64,000 nt of DNA from Microcoleus sp. FACHB-1515 (GCF_014696105.1 NZ_JACJPO010000056.1:62001-126000); one strand, 5' to 3'; positions 1-8,622 are shown, counted from the first letter of the stretch. The notes: a model not told the origin generated them from the sequence alone. Numbers and translations are program-made.

Positions 1-246
1 TTTTGTCGGCTACTGGAGCAAATTAGCGAAGCGATCGCGGCGATTCAAACGGAACTGATGCCGGAAGAAGGCTTGAGTTGCGAGGTGGAGAGCGATCGAA
101 TTTTGCTGACTGCGGAGGGAATCCCGACTGCCTACGCGCTGCATTTAACGGTACTGCAAGGACGACGGGCAGAAGGAAGCTGGAGCGCTTTGGCCGCTGC
201 GAATTTGCTGCCGACCGTGCAGCTTCTGAAGGCCGAAAACCTCTAA
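1..246 (+). CDS. DUF1818 family protein, C-terminal part (cut by window edge)
   Basis: The frame is open from base 1 to a TAA at 244-246, giving the last 81 residues of a protein whose start lies outside the window. The visible part begins FCRLLEQISEAI and contains LMPEEGLSCEVESD and LQGRRAEGSW. From memory these match the C-terminal half of the short (about 120 aa) cyanobacterial DUF1818 proteins, whose function is unknown. It lies 65 nt upstream of ffh on the same strand, so the two could be co-transcribed. The family call rests on recall of the family pattern, not on a search. Confidence 0.7.
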   Translation, partial: FCRLLEQISEAIAAIQTELMPEEGLSCEVESDRILLTAEGIPTAYALHLTVLQGRRAEGSWSALAAANLLPTVQLLKAENL

Positions 247-311
247 GATACAATAGACTTTATGGGCAATTTTTGCGCCCATTTCCCCATTCTTTTTGCT
301 GCACTGCGCTT

Positions 312-1775
312 ATGTTTGAGGCACTTGCCGATCGCCTAGAAGGAGCTTGGAAAAAGCTTCGCGGCCAAGACAAAATTTCCGAGTCGAACATTCAAGACGC
401 GCTGCGAGAAGTGCGGCGGGCGTTGCTGGAGGCGGATGTCAACCTCCAGGTCGTCAAAGAATTTGTCGCGGATGTTCAGGAAAAAGCGCTCGGCGCAGAT
501 GTCGTCGCGGGTGTGCGGCCTGACCAGCAGTTCATCAAGATCGTGTATGACGAACTGCTGGAAGTGATGGGCGAAACCAACGCACCGCTAGCGGAAGCCA
601 CCGATCCGCCCACGATCGTGCTGATGGCAGGCTTGCAGGGAACAGGTAAAACAACCGCAACGGCCAAACTCGCGCTGCATCTGCGGAAGCAAAATCGATC
701 GACTCTCCTGGTTGCCACTGACGTATATCGGCCAGCAGCGATCGATCAGCTTGTCACCTTGGGTAAGCAAATCGACGTTCCCGTCTTTGAGATGGGGTCA
801 GACGCCGATCCGGTCGAGATTGCCAGAGCAGGCGTGGAAAAGGCGCGGGTCGATCGCGTCGATACCGTGATCATTGACACGGCAGGCCGCCTGCAAATCG
901 ACGAATCGATGATGGGCGAACTCGCTCGCATCAAAGAAACTGTCCAGCCGCATGAAGTTCTGCTCGTTGTCGATGCGATGACCGGACAAGAAGCCGCCAA
1001 CCTGACGCGCACCTTCCACGAACAAATCGGCATCACCGGAGCTATTCTCACCAAGCTGGACGGCGACACCAGAGGCGGCGCAGCCCTGTCCGTCCGCAAA
1101 ATTTCCGGCCAGCCGATCAAATTTGTCGGCGTTGGGGAAAAAGTTGAGGCGTTGCAGCCGTTCTACCCCGATCGCATGGCCTCGCGCATTTTGGGCATGG
1201 GCGATGTCCTCACCCTCGTTGAAAAAGCGCAAGAAGAAGTCGATCTAGCCGAAGCCGAAAAAATGCAGGAGAAAATTCTCTCCGCCAAATTCGACTTCAC
1301 CGACTTCCTCAAGCAAACCCGCCTGCTGAAAAACATGGGATCGCTCGGCGGCATCATGAAGCTGATCCCCGGTATGAACAAGCTATCGAGCGAACAGCTT
1401 CAGCAAGGTGAAGTTCAGCTTAAACGCGCCGAATCGATGATCAACTCCATGACCCTCGAAGAACGCCGCGACCCCGACTTGCTCGCAGGCTCCCCCAGCC
1501 GTCGCCGCCGCATTGCCAAAGGTTCCGGCTACGGCGTTGACGACGTAAGCAAACTGGTGAGCGACTTCCAAAAAATGCGATCGCTCATGCAGCAAATGGG
1601 ACAAGGCAACTTCCCCGGAATGCCCGGAATGGGAATGCCTGGCATGGACGGCATGAACCCCTATGGCGCTCCCCAAATGGGCGCACGCCCCGGCTTCCGA
1701 GGCTATCCCGGCGCAGGCAACCCCAACAAAAAGAAGAAAAAAGACAAAAAGAAAAAAGGCTTCGGAACGCTGTAA
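312..1775 (+). CDS. ffh: Signal recognition particle protein Ffh (SRP54)
   Basis: This 487-aa SRP GTPase binds signal sequences and 4.5S RNA and delivers ribosomes to FtsY at the membrane. It starts MFEALADRLEGAWKKL (N domain), followed by the P-loop GLQGTGKTT, the G3 motif DTAGRLQ and TKLDGDTRGG of the G domain. The M domain follows, with the usual SPSRRRRIAKGSG RNA-binding stretch. The C-terminus is rich in Met, Gly and Pro (repeats of GMPGM) and ends in a lysine-rich tail. ATG 312 was chosen because the family starts at MFEAL; the open frame further upstream is not conserved-looking. Length is normal. In many cyanobacteria rpsP follows; here a repeat and a convergent gene follow instead. 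Confidence 0.97.
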   Translation: MFEALADRLEGAWKKLRGQDKISESNIQDALREVRRALLEADVNLQVVKEFVADVQEKALGADVVAGVRPDQQFIKIVYDELLEVMGETNAPLAEATDPPTIVLMAGLQGTGKTTATAKLALHLRKQNRSTLLVATDVYRPAAIDQLVTLGKQIDVPVFEMGSDADPVEIARAGVEKARVDRVDTVIIDTAGRLQIDESMMGELARIKETVQPHEVLLVVDAMTGQEAANLTRTFHEQIGITGAILTKLDGDTRGGAALSVRKISGQPIKFVGVGEKVEALQPFYPDRMASRILGMGDVLTLVEKAQEEVDLAEAEKMQEKILSAKFDFTDFLKQTRLLKNMGSLGGIMKLIPGMNKLSSEQLQQGEVQLKRAESMINSMTLEERRDPDLLAGSPSRRRRIAKGSGYGVDDVSKLVSDFQKMRSLMQQMGQGNFPGMPGMGMPGMDGMNPYGAPQMGARPGFRGYPGAGNPNKKKKKDKKKKGFGTL

Positions 1776-1804
1776 AGCGATCGGGTGTCGGCTCGAAAAA
1801 CCCA

Positions 1805-1960
1805 AGTCGCGGTCAACACAGCCAATGCGTAGCGCCACATTGACGCTTACGAGTCGCCCCTTGCGTGGGGGTGCAGGGGGAAGGCACTCCCCCCTGCTGG
1901 GGTTGGAGGTTTGGAGGAGGGGCAACGCCCCTAGCCTCCAAGGGTTCGGATCACCAAAAG
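1805..1960 (+). repeat. Dispersed hairpin-rich repeat, copy A
   Basis: First of four related intergenic elements (others near 21.8, 49.7 and 57.4 kb). Shared blocks in order are: GCGTAGCGCCACATTGACGC, CCCCTTGCGTGGGGGT, a hairpin AGGGGG-loop-CCCCCT, GGGGTTGGAGG, a second hairpin GGGGC-AAC-GCCCC flanked by GGAGG/CCTCC, and a right end at ACCAAAAG. The left flank AGTCGCGGTC is shared with copy B only. It lies between the convergent genes ffh and the HesB/IscA gene and could act as a bidirectional terminator. No transposase is nearby. Confidence 0.85.
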
Positions 1961-2005
1961 AAATCAGTAAGACGATCGATCCATCTCCATCCAAAAATCA
2001 CCGAA

Positions 2006-2356
2006 TCAATGCTTCGACAACTCGATCGCCTTAAACGAATTCCCACACCCACAATGCTGCTCCGCATTCGGATTATCAAACCGAAACCCTCCGCCCATCA
2101 AATCCTCACTATAGTCAACCGTTAGCCCATTCAAATAAGGCAAACTGTGTGCATCCACTGCAACTTGCAGATCCTCACACTGCCACAGTCGATCGCCCAC
2201 AGCAGGCGCAGCCACAAACTCCAACGTGTAATAAAAATCTGAGCAGCCCCCAGACTGAACGCCCAACCGCAAAATCGCATTCAACGAATTGCCGTCAGAA
2301 CAACGACGCTGGAGACGTTTCACTTCCGAAAGGGCTGCTCGGCTTAGGGATATCAT
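2006..2356 (-). CDS. HesB/IscA-type iron-sulfur cluster assembly protein
   Basis: A 116-aa A-type Fe-S carrier. It begins MISLSRAALSEVKRLQRR, has the SGGCSDFYYTL segment with the first conserved cysteine, and ends with the paired-cysteine motif CGCGNSFKA, the three-cysteine arrangement of the family. Such proteins hold and pass on Fe-S clusters or iron to target enzymes. The open frame reaches a GTG at 2380, but ATG 2356 gives the normal family N-terminus. It could be called sufA- or iscA-like; the exact paralogue cannot be decided here. It converges on ffh across repeat copy A. Confidence 0.9.
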   Translation of the reverse strand: MISLSRAALSEVKRLQRRCSDGNSLNAILRLGVQSGGCSDFYYTLEFVAAPAVGDRLWQCEDLQVAVDAHSLPYLNGLTVDYSEDLMGGGFRFDNPNAEQHCGCGNSFKAIELSKH

Positions 2357-2406
2357 GATGCTCGATCGCACAGAAGACACTTTGACGATCTTACCGCGAT
2401 CGATCG

Positions 2407-2814
2407 CTACGGCTGAGTGCGGGCATAGTCGTCTTGAAAGCGGACGATATCGTCTTCACCCAAATATTCACCGTTCTGCACTTCAATCAGCACCAGCGAA
2501 ATCACACCCGGATTTTCCAAACGGTGAGCCGTGCAGGGCGGCACATAAGTCGATTGGTTGCTAAACAGCAACGTTTCTTCCTCACCACAAATCACTTTGG
2601 CCGTACCCGAAACGACGATCCAGTGTTCGCTGCGGTGGTGGTGCATCTGTAAGCTGAGGCGATGACCCGGCTTGACTTCGATGCGCTTAATTTTGTAGCC
2701 CCGACCTTCTTCCAAAACAGTGAACGACCCCCAGGGGCGAAGTTCTGTTGCAGCAATGCCTTTCGCAGAGGATGACAAAGCGATCGAGGAAGGGACAATT
2801 TCTTGAGACTGCAC
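2407..2814 (-). CDS. Stand-alone cupin, phosphomannose isomerase type II-like
   Basis: A 135-aa single-domain cupin. The core reads RPWGSFTVLEEGRGYKIKRI, then LSLQMHHHRSEHWIVVSGTA, with the HxHxxxE metal-binding block, and later VPPCTAHRLENPG. This is the C-terminal isomerase-like domain found at the end of bifunctional mannose-1-phosphate guanylyltransferase/phosphomannose isomerases, here without the nucleotidyltransferase half. The first 20 residues ([20 protein letters not shown]) look like an unconserved leader. It may isomerise or bind a phosphosugar; the substrate is not proven. It is separated by 50 nt from the downstream HesB/IscA gene on the same strand. Confidence 0.85.
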   Translation of the reverse strand: MQSQEIVPSSIALSSSAKGIAATELRPWGSFTVLEEGRGYKIKRIEVKPGHRLSLQMHHHRSEHWIVVSGTAKVICGEEETLLFSNQSTYVPPCTAHRLENPGVISLVLIEVQNGEYLGEDDIVRFQDDYARTQP

Positions 2815-3127
2815 GATAATTTCTCCTTTTCAGCTTGCATTGAACTGGCGGGCGTATCAGCACCTATGTCCAGCTAGCCCTGCTTGGCACAAAAAAGCAA
2901 CATTTTTACAGAACCGCTGCTAACGATAGCAAAACTAGCGTGAACATTTCCACTGTTGACGGCGCGAATGACGGCTGCATTTACGGATTCTTCAATGTAT
3001 CTTCAGCGAACTTTATGAAAACCAAATTTAAATGAATAATTTGATACAGACTAATTCAGAAGCCCGCACTATGCATCGGCTGGGCTGAGCGCGAACGTGG
3101 GTTTTCAAGCCTTCTGCACCAAGTATC
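2815..3127. other. Intergenic stretch upstream of the cupin gene
   Basis: About 310 bases with no convincing gene on either strand. It contains the AT-richer block around 3005-3060, which is a plausible promoter region for the minus-strand cupin gene, and leads into the short repeat at 3128. I see no clear operator or RNA structure. Confidence 0.5.
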
Positions 3128-3182
3128 CGATCGCTTTAGCGCTCCCGGAACGGTATCGCGAAGCTTTCGGAACGGGATCGCT
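3128..3182 (+). repeat. Short GGAACGGTATCG repeat, doubled copy
   Basis: Reads CGATCGCTTTAGCGCTCCC then GGAACGGTATCGC, followed at once by a variant second half GAAGCTTTCGGAACGGGATCGC. It abuts the stop codon of era (complement, 3181). Related copies are at 15642, 24947 and 42261. The unit carries HIP1-like CGATCGC and an inner AGCGCT palindrome. Confidence 0.75.
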
Positions 3183-4146
3183 ACTCTTCCACTCGGTAGC
3201 CAAAATCCGCAAGTCGAGTGCGCGACTGTCGCCACTTGGGTTGAACTTTAACAAAAAGTTCCAGGTAGACTTTGCCCATGATCAGCTTTTGAATTTGCTG
3301 ACGAGCAACCGTTCCAATGGCTTTTAACATACTGCCACCCTTGCCAATCACGATCGCTTTTTGCGAAGGACGTTCGACGTGAATCGTTGCCCAGATACGA
3401 GTAATTTCCGGTTCTTCAATGATTTGTTCGATCGCGATCGCAACCGAGTGAGGAACTTCTTCACGAGTGAGCAGTAAAATTTGCTCGCGGATGAGTTCGC
3501 CAATGATGAAGCGTTCAGGCTGATCGGTGACGAGATCGGGCGGGTAGTAGTAGGGGCCAGGATCAAGCCGCTCGATGAGCATTTGCTGCAAGATATCAAG
3601 GCCATCGCCTGTAAGAGCAGAAAACTTCAGGGTTTGCCAGTTGTGCGGTTGAGCAAGATCGAGGTAGCTTTGGTCGATCGCTTCGGCCTGTTCCGGTTGC
3701 TCGTCGGCTTTGTTGATACCCAAGATGACCGGAACGGAAGCGGAGGCAAGCAAATCGGCCACGAAGCGATCGCCGCCGCCTGCTTCAACCGAGCCATCGA
3801 CAACAAACAGCAGCACATCGACCGAGGCGATCGCGTTGCGAGCGTTTTTGACCAGCACCTCGCCAAGCTGATGATGGGGCTTGTGAATTCCCGGTGTGTC
3901 TACAAAAATGATTTGCGCGGTGGGCGTCGTAAGAATGCCGCGAAGCCGATTGCGCGTCGTTTGGGCAACGGGTGAAGTGATGGCAATTTTCTGGCCGACG
4001 AGCTGATTCATCAAGGTGGATTTGCCGACGTTGGGTCGTCCGACAATGCCCACAAAGCCCGATCGAAAGTTTTCAGGTGCAATCGGAACGAGCGGCGTGT
4101 TCGTCCACTCGATCGTGCCCTCAGCAGAATTTCGATCGTTTGTCAT
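3181..4146 (-). CDS. era: GTPase Era, ribosome assembly factor
   Basis: A 321-aa GTPase that binds the 3' end of 16S rRNA during 30S assembly. G motifs are visible: GRPNVGKSTLMNQL (G1), TTRNRLRG (G2 region), VDTPGIH (G3), INKAD (G4) and FSALTGDG (G5). The C-terminal KH domain contains VIGKGGSMLKAIG. Length is typical, with a roughly 25-residue leader (MTNDRNSAEGTIEW) before the domain. The stop codon lies at the edge of a short dispersed repeat. An inverted repeat, TCTCTCT-AA-AGAGAGA, lies in the upstream region near 4213. Confidence 0.96.
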   Translation of the reverse strand: MTNDRNSAEGTIEWTNTPLVPIAPENFRSGFVGIVGRPNVGKSTLMNQLVGQKIAITSPVAQTTRNRLRGILTTPTAQIIFVDTPGIHKPHHQLGEVLVKNARNAIASVDVLLFVVDGSVEAGGGDRFVADLLASASVPVILGINKADEQPEQAEAIDQSYLDLAQPHNWQTLKFSALTGDGLDILQQMLIERLDPGPYYYPPDLVTDQPERFIIGELIREQILLLTREEVPHSVAIAIEQIIEEPEITRIWATIHVERPSQKAIVIGKGGSMLKAIGTVARQQIQKLIMGKVYLELFVKVQPKWRQSRTRLADFGYRVEE

Positions 4147-4297
4147 GAAAAATTTGCAAGTCTTCCTTTCACAATCTTGCCGTAAACTGTCCCTTTTGCG
4201 GCTTGAGCATCTTAATCTGTTTTTGACATCTCTCTAAAGAGAGAGTTGATGAAATAATTAAGCACCGCCGTATTACTGGCTTCAATGTCTAACTTCA

Positions 4298-4462
4298 ATG
4301 TCACAATCGAACAAACCTCTCAAGGCCAATCCATTTGTTGCAGTCCGCGATTAGTCCGGACGCTGGCTGGTTCGTGTGCCGGAAGGCAACTGTCAGTGTC
4401 CGCGTTGCTGCCAGCTTGATGTTGACAATCACTGCTCGTCGATCGCACCTGCCACAACCTGA
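4298..4462 (+). pseudogene. Small cysteine-rich ORF interrupted by an in-frame TAG
   Basis: From ATG 4298 the frame reads MSQSNKPLKANPFVAVRD, then TAG at 4352-4354, then SGRWLVRVPEGNCQCPRCCQ and on to TGA at 4460. Both halves are in one frame. The pattern KxNPFxxxRD followed by a short polar stretch and SGRWLV resembles small conserved cyanobacterial proteins containing NPF..RDP.TG.W, so the stop looks like a nonsense mutation (or sequencing error) in a 54-codon gene. The distal half carries a CxCxxCC cluster that could bind metal. It converges on the large glycosyltransferase gene, 4 nt away. Confidence 0.5.
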
Positions 4463-4466
4463 ACGG

Positions 4467-7139
4467 TCAAGTTTGCGGCATTAGCACGGCCAGCTTTTGG
4501 GTAGCGATCGCTGCGTGCGTCGCCGTTTTCCACTCTGGCAGGCTAATCAGAGTTTGAACCTCGAAGTCATAGCCAAATCCAATCGCATACAGCTTAAAGC
4601 GATCGCTCCAGTAGGCGATCGTTTCGGCAGGTGAAAAGGGCGTGGAGCGCAGCGATTTTTCAAGCTGCTCTTGCATTTCTCGATAGTGATGGCTTTGATA
4701 CAGTCGCCACGCTAGCCAAACATAAGTTTGAAAGCGCGATTGCGATTCGAGTTTGCGAACCGATTCCGGCAAGTCAAGGCGATCGAACACCTGATCGAGT
4801 ACGCCCTGCATCGATCGCGCTGTTTTGGGTGTGCTTTTTGAGGACGCGCTGAAGTCGTGGACGCGATAGCAAACTGTGATTTCCGGTAGCCAAGCCGACT
4901 GACAGCCCGCCAGCACGACGCGCAAGGTAATATCGACATCTTCAGCAGGCGGAAAGCGCGGATCAAAGCCGCCGACGCGCACCAGCCACTCGCGGCGAAA
5001 CATCATCGCACTCGGCAAAACAGGCTTGTGCAAAAACCAGTTTTCGATCGATAAGGGCGTAATGTACCACCACTTCATCTCGGCTCGCGCCACGCCATCC
5101 GAATCAACGATCCGAAAGCCGCTGTTCACCAGTCCGACCTGCGGCTGCGCGTCAAACACGGCCACCTGATGCACCAGCTTGTCCAGTAAAAAGTAATCGT
5201 CTGCATCCAGCAGGGCAATGAGTTCGCCGCGAGCCAGATGAATCGCTCGATTGCGGGCTGAGGCCACGCCGCGATTTTCCTGGTAGACATACCGAATTCG
5301 AGCCGCATACGGCTCCAGCAATTCTCGCGTGTTGTCGGTTGAGCCGTCGTCCACGACGATCGCCTCGACCGATTCATACGTTTGGTTCAACACGCTCTCG
5401 ATCGCCTCTACGATGTAAGCGGCACAGTTGTAGCTGGGAATCACAACGCTGACGCGGGGTGGACGGTACGCGATCGCTCGGCGGACAAGCTGCTGCCACT
5501 GTGGGGTTTGAGTCAGGGCGTAGCTGCTAAACGAGTTGCCATTTGTGCGGGCGGCTGCGCTGAAAAATCGCATCCAGTCCGCGATCGTTTCCACAGGTGA
5601 AAACGGCGTGTAGAGCAGCGATCGCTGCAAATAATCGGCCATTTCATCCAGGCGATCCACGCTCTGCAAGCGCCACGCCAGCCACACCAAAAGGCAATAG
5701 CGCGACTCGCACTCCAATTCCTGCACAGGCTTGGGCAGATTAGACTGGGCGAAAAAACGATCGTACATCTGCTCAAACGATCGAATCTGGGCATCCAAAT
5801 TGCGCGTCAAAGCGTGGGGATGCTGCCGATAGCAAACGCCAATTTTTTTCAGCCAGTCGGCTTTGCCGCCGTTGAGCATCAATCGCAAAATGCACTCGAC
5901 ATCTTCGGCATAGCGCAAGCTGGCATCAAAGCCGCCGATGTTTTCCAAACTCGATCGCCGGAATACCGTCGCACTCGGCAGCACAGGCCGCCACTTCAAA
6001 AAGCTTGCCAGCGTTAGATCAAGCTGAGACTCCCACAGGCGCAGATCCGCGATCGCGTCCCCCTGCTCGTTCGTCAGCCGCCAACCGTTGACGACCAAAT
6101 TCAGATCAAGATCGGCGGCAAATCGATCGATCTGTGCGGCCAGAATGTTCGGCAGCAGGCGATCGTCCGCATCGAGAAACAAAATCAGTTTGCCCTGAGC
6201 GTGACGCAATCCGACGTTGCGAGCGATCGATGGCCCCTGATTCTCCTGACGAATGTAGCGAATGCGATCGCGATACGGCTGCACAACTGCACGAGTTTCA
6301 TCGGTTGAACCATCATCGACGACAATAATTTCCGCCGCGACTTCCGATTGCGCGAGGACGCTTTCGATCGCCTCCGTCAAATAGCGCCCGTAATTGTAAG
6401 TCGGAATCACGACGCTGATCTGCGGCGTTGGCGTCGGCTCAACTGCGGCAGGCTTGACGCCAAAATACAGTTTCTCGGTTGGCTCCAGGCCATATTTTTC
6501 GGCTGCTGCCGCTCCGACTTCGGCGGTGAAATCTTCAATTTTGACCTGAAAGCCCGCCGCCGCCAGTCGATCGCCATAGTCCAAGCCATACAGCCGCACA
6601 TGGTCGAACTGCCAGAAAAATCGATCGCGGTCTTCCGGCGAGATAATCGCATCGTCCTCAAAGGTTTGCTCGCGGGAAATGTCGATCGGCACTTGCAGAA
6701 ATGCCCAGCCTCCGGGCTTGAGGACGCGAAACAGTTCGCGCATCGCCCGCCCATCGTCGGGCACATGCTCCAAAACGTGACTGCAAAAAATCACGTCAAA
6801 CGAATCGTCTGCAAACGGAATTTGCGTAATGTCGATCTGGATATCGACAGTGGGATCGTTGAGATCGGCTGTAATGTAGTCAAGATTGGGCAGGGCGGCG
6901 AACGCCTGACGCAACACGGTTTCCGGCGCGAAGTGCAGCACTTTTTGCTTGGCCGTATAAAAATCGGTGCGCGTTTGCAGGTAAAGCTGAAGCGATCGAT
7001 GCCGAGGCTGAAGATTGCAGTGCGGACAAACGACGTTGCGATAGGTTGGGCTGAAGTCAAGCCACCGATCGCAGGTGTGGCCGCAGCAAGGACAAAAGTG
7101 ACGATCGTGGCGTCCCGGAACGGGATCGATCGAGGACAT
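4467..7139 (-). CDS. Methyltransferase fused to two GT2 glycosyltransferase domains
   Basis: An 890-aa three-module protein. Residues 1-50 hold a zinc-ribbon-like pair (C16PCC19 and C38PHC41) followed by RHRSL. Residues about 65-230 form a class I SAM methyltransferase (VLHFAPE, IPFADDSFDVIFCSHVLEHV, VLKPGG). A first GT2 domain starts near 241 (ISVVIPTYNYG, VDDGSTDET, LFLDADD) and a second near 563 (VSVVIPSYNCA, VDDGSTDNT, IALLDADD). Each GT2 module is followed by a similar helical segment containing YRVH or YRQH and WLAWRL, so the second half looks like an internal duplication. It probably acts on surface polysaccharide or glycan; acceptor and donor are unknown. No glycan cluster surrounds it. 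Confidence 0.92.
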   Translation of the reverse strand: MSSIDPVPGRHDRHFCPCCGHTCDRWLDFSPTYRNVVCPHCNLQPRHRSLQLYLQTRTDFYTAKQKVLHFAPETVLRQAFAALPNLDYITADLNDPTVDIQIDITQIPFADDSFDVIFCSHVLEHVPDDGRAMRELFRVLKPGGWAFLQVPIDISREQTFEDDAIISPEDRDRFFWQFDHVRLYGLDYGDRLAAAGFQVKIEDFTAEVGAAAAEKYGLEPTEKLYFGVKPAAVEPTPTPQISVVIPTYNYGRYLTEAIESVLAQSEVAAEIIVVDDGSTDETRAVVQPYRDRIRYIRQENQGPSIARNVGLRHAQGKLILFLDADDRLLPNILAAQIDRFAADLDLNLVVNGWRLTNEQGDAIADLRLWESQLDLTLASFLKWRPVLPSATVFRRSSLENIGGFDASLRYAEDVECILRLMLNGGKADWLKKIGVCYRQHPHALTRNLDAQIRSFEQMYDRFFAQSNLPKPVQELECESRYCLLVWLAWRLQSVDRLDEMADYLQRSLLYTPFSPVETIADWMRFFSAAARTNGNSFSSYALTQTPQWQQLVRRAIAYRPPRVSVVIPSYNCAAYIVEAIESVLNQTYESVEAIVVDDGSTDNTRELLEPYAARIRYVYQENRGVASARNRAIHLARGELIALLDADDYFLLDKLVHQVAVFDAQPQVGLVNSGFRIVDSDGVARAEMKWWYITPLSIENWFLHKPVLPSAMMFRREWLVRVGGFDPRFPPAEDVDITLRVVLAGCQSAWLPEITVCYRVHDFSASSKSTPKTARSMQGVLDQVFDRLDLPESVRKLESQSRFQTYVWLAWRLYQSHHYREMQEQLEKSLRSTPFSPAETIAYWSDRFKLYAIGFGYDFEVQTLISLPEWKTATHAAIATQKLAVLMPQT

Positions 7140-7198
7140 CGGCTGCTCCTTTGCGGTAGTGCGTTTTGGAAGCGGATGAGCGAATTCAACCGATCAGT

Positions 7199-7528
7199 TT
7201 ACGCCACGCTTGACAAAGAGGCGATCGCATCCGGAATATTGTCAGACGGCGCAGAAAATTCACCGACGACCACAAATTCTAATCGCAGCTTCAGCCAGGT
7301 AATAAATTGTGCGTTAGTCGAAACGATCGCGGCGGCAGGCTGCGGCACTTTCGGCTTGATTTTTGCAAATTCAGGTGCGTCCAGAAATGCAGGCTGCCGC
7401 ACCAGCCAAAAATCAATTTCCTTATTTTGTTCTTGATAGTTGCGGCGACGCTCTTTCAAGACTTCTTCGATCGATTCGTCCTCGATCAAAAATTTGGCGC
7501 TGGCAAGGACAAAGTGATAGGTCTGCAT
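7199..7528 (-). CDS. ycf54: Ycf54, Mg-protoporphyrin monomethylester cyclase factor
   Basis: A 109-aa protein needed for the aerobic cyclase that forms the fifth ring of chlorophyll; it binds the AcsF/CycI subunit. The sequence MQTYHFVLASAKFLIEDE, then EEVLKERRRNYQEQNKEIDF and LVRQPAFLDAPE, with PAAAIVSTN and FITWLKLRLE, is diagnostic. ATG 7528 is preferred because the family begins (T)YxFVLAS; the frame extends to 7588 without conserved sequence. It lies 81 nt downstream of pdxJ on the same strand. Confidence 0.92.
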   Translation of the reverse strand: MQTYHFVLASAKFLIEDESIEEVLKERRRNYQEQNKEIDFWLVRQPAFLDAPEFAKIKPKVPQPAAAIVSTNAQFITWLKLRLEFVVVGEFSAPSDNIPDAIASLSSVA

Positions 7529-7609
7529 GGCTGTTTGGGTGTCGGCGGTTGCAGTGGCTCGATCGATAATAGCGAAGTTCCAAGCCACCGCGAAAGCTTT
7601 CTGCCAACG

Positions 7610-8338
7610 CTACTCACTTCTGGCCGTCAGCATCAAATGCTTCATCTCGCGCACCGCTCGTTCTAGACCGACCAAAACAGCGCGACTGACGATCGAATGT
7701 CCAATATTCAATTCTTCCATTCCGGGCAGCGCGGCGACGGGCTGTACGTTCCAGTAGGTCAGTCCATGTCCGGCATTGACGCGCACACCCAGCGCGATCG
7801 CGCGTTCGCAACCTTGCTCCAGCATCACCAGTTCTTTGCCGCGCGTCACGTCGTCCCTGGCGTTGGCATAGTGTCCGGTGTGCAGTTCGATGAATCTTGC
7901 GCCAATTTCGGCAGAAGCGGTGATCTGGTCAAAATCGGCGTCAATAAACAGGCTGACGGGGATTTGAGCGCCTTGCAACTGTGCGACGATCGCTCCCAGT
8001 CGATCGCGCTGCCCGACGATATCAAGCCCGCCCTCAGTTGTGACTTCTTCGCGCTTTTCGGGAACCAGCGTCACATAGTCCGGACGAATGTCCAGCGCGA
8101 TCGCCACCATTTCCTCGGTCGCCGCCATTTCCAGGTTGAGATGAGTGCGGACGGTTTGCCTCAGCAGGCGCACGTCACGGTCTTGGATATGCCGACGGTC
8201 TTCGCGCAGATGAACCGTGATGCCGTCTGCACCGCCCAACTCGGCCAAGACTGCCGCTGCGATCGGGTCGGGTTCAACCGTCTGCCGCGCCTGCCGAATC
8301 GTCGCAATATGGTCGATGTTTACCCCCAAAGTCAGCAC
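7610..8338 (-). CDS. pdxJ: Pyridoxine 5'-phosphate synthase PdxJ
   Basis: Condenses 1-deoxy-xylulose 5-phosphate with aminoacetone phosphate to form pyridoxine 5'-phosphate. Diagnostic stretches are [61 protein letters not shown] and [10 protein letters not shown]. The frame runs on to 8467, but GTG 8338 gives the usual N-terminus and the usual length of about 242 aa. A longer start would also run through the psbY terminator at 8448-8480. It is probably followed by ycf54. Confidence 0.95.
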   Translation of the reverse strand: MLTLGVNIDHIATIRQARQTVEPDPIAAAVLAELGGADGITVHLREDRRHIQDRDVRLLRQTVRTHLNLEMAATEEMVAIALDIRPDYVTLVPEKREEVTTEGGLDIVGQRDRLGAIVAQLQGAQIPVSLFIDADFDQITASAEIGARFIELHTGHYANARDDVTRGKELVMLEQGCERAIALGVRVNAGHGLTYWNVQPVAALPGMEELNIGHSIVSRAVLVGLERAVREMKHLMLTARSE

Positions 8339-8447
8339 GGCGATCGCTCCCCCCAGTTTTTTCTGCCCAAAACTTTTTCGATTGTAACGGCTCAGAAGAG
8401 TTCTCAAGCGGATTGACCGAGTCGAGAAAAGTTTGAAATCCAGGCAC

Positions 8448-8480
8448 AAAAAAACCGATCGCTTCATGTTGCGATCGGCT
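8448..8480 (-). terminator. Rho-independent terminator of psbY
   Basis: Read on the minus strand: GCCGATCGC, loop AACATGAA, GCGATCGGT and then a run of seven Ts. It starts 17 nt after the psbY stop. The stem is built from a HIP1-like sequence. Confidence 0.85.
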
Positions 8481-8496
8481 CAAAATCAATTTGCGC

Positions 8497-8622
8497 TTAG
8501 GCTTGCTTGTTCAAGAAGTTCTGCACCTGCTTGAGTGCGGCTGCGCCAATGTTGAATGCTGCCCAGCTTGCAGCAACAATGACCGGGGCGAGAACTGCGA
8601 CCACGCGCCAATCAAAATCCAT
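8497..8622 (-). CDS. psbY: Photosystem II protein PsbY
   Basis: A 41-aa single-span protein of the photosystem II periphery near cytochrome b559. It reads [20 protein letters not shown], then [17 protein letters not shown]. The hydrophobic helix and the NIGxAALxQxQxFL tail are typical of PsbY. A good ribosome site, GGGAGGAG, lies about 7 nt before the ATG, and a strong terminator follows the stop. It is too short for many automatic gene callers. It is probably transcribed alone, upstream of pdxJ. Confidence 0.92.
   Translation of the reverse strand: MDFDWRVVAVLAPVIVAASWAAFNIGAAALKQVQNFLNKQA

Noticed and set aside
1383-1994. 203-aa minus-strand ORF across ffh and repeat copy A
   Set aside because: It is antisense to ffh and mixes repeat sequence with the reverse of the M domain.
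6348-7436. 362-aa plus-strand ORF opposite the glycosyltransferase fusion
   Set aside because: Antisense shadow of a well-supported multidomain gene; no recognisable domain or ribosome site.
8339-8467. N-terminal extension of pdxJ to 8467
   Set aside because: It would run through the psbY terminator and adds a non-conserved leader; GTG 8338 fits the family length.
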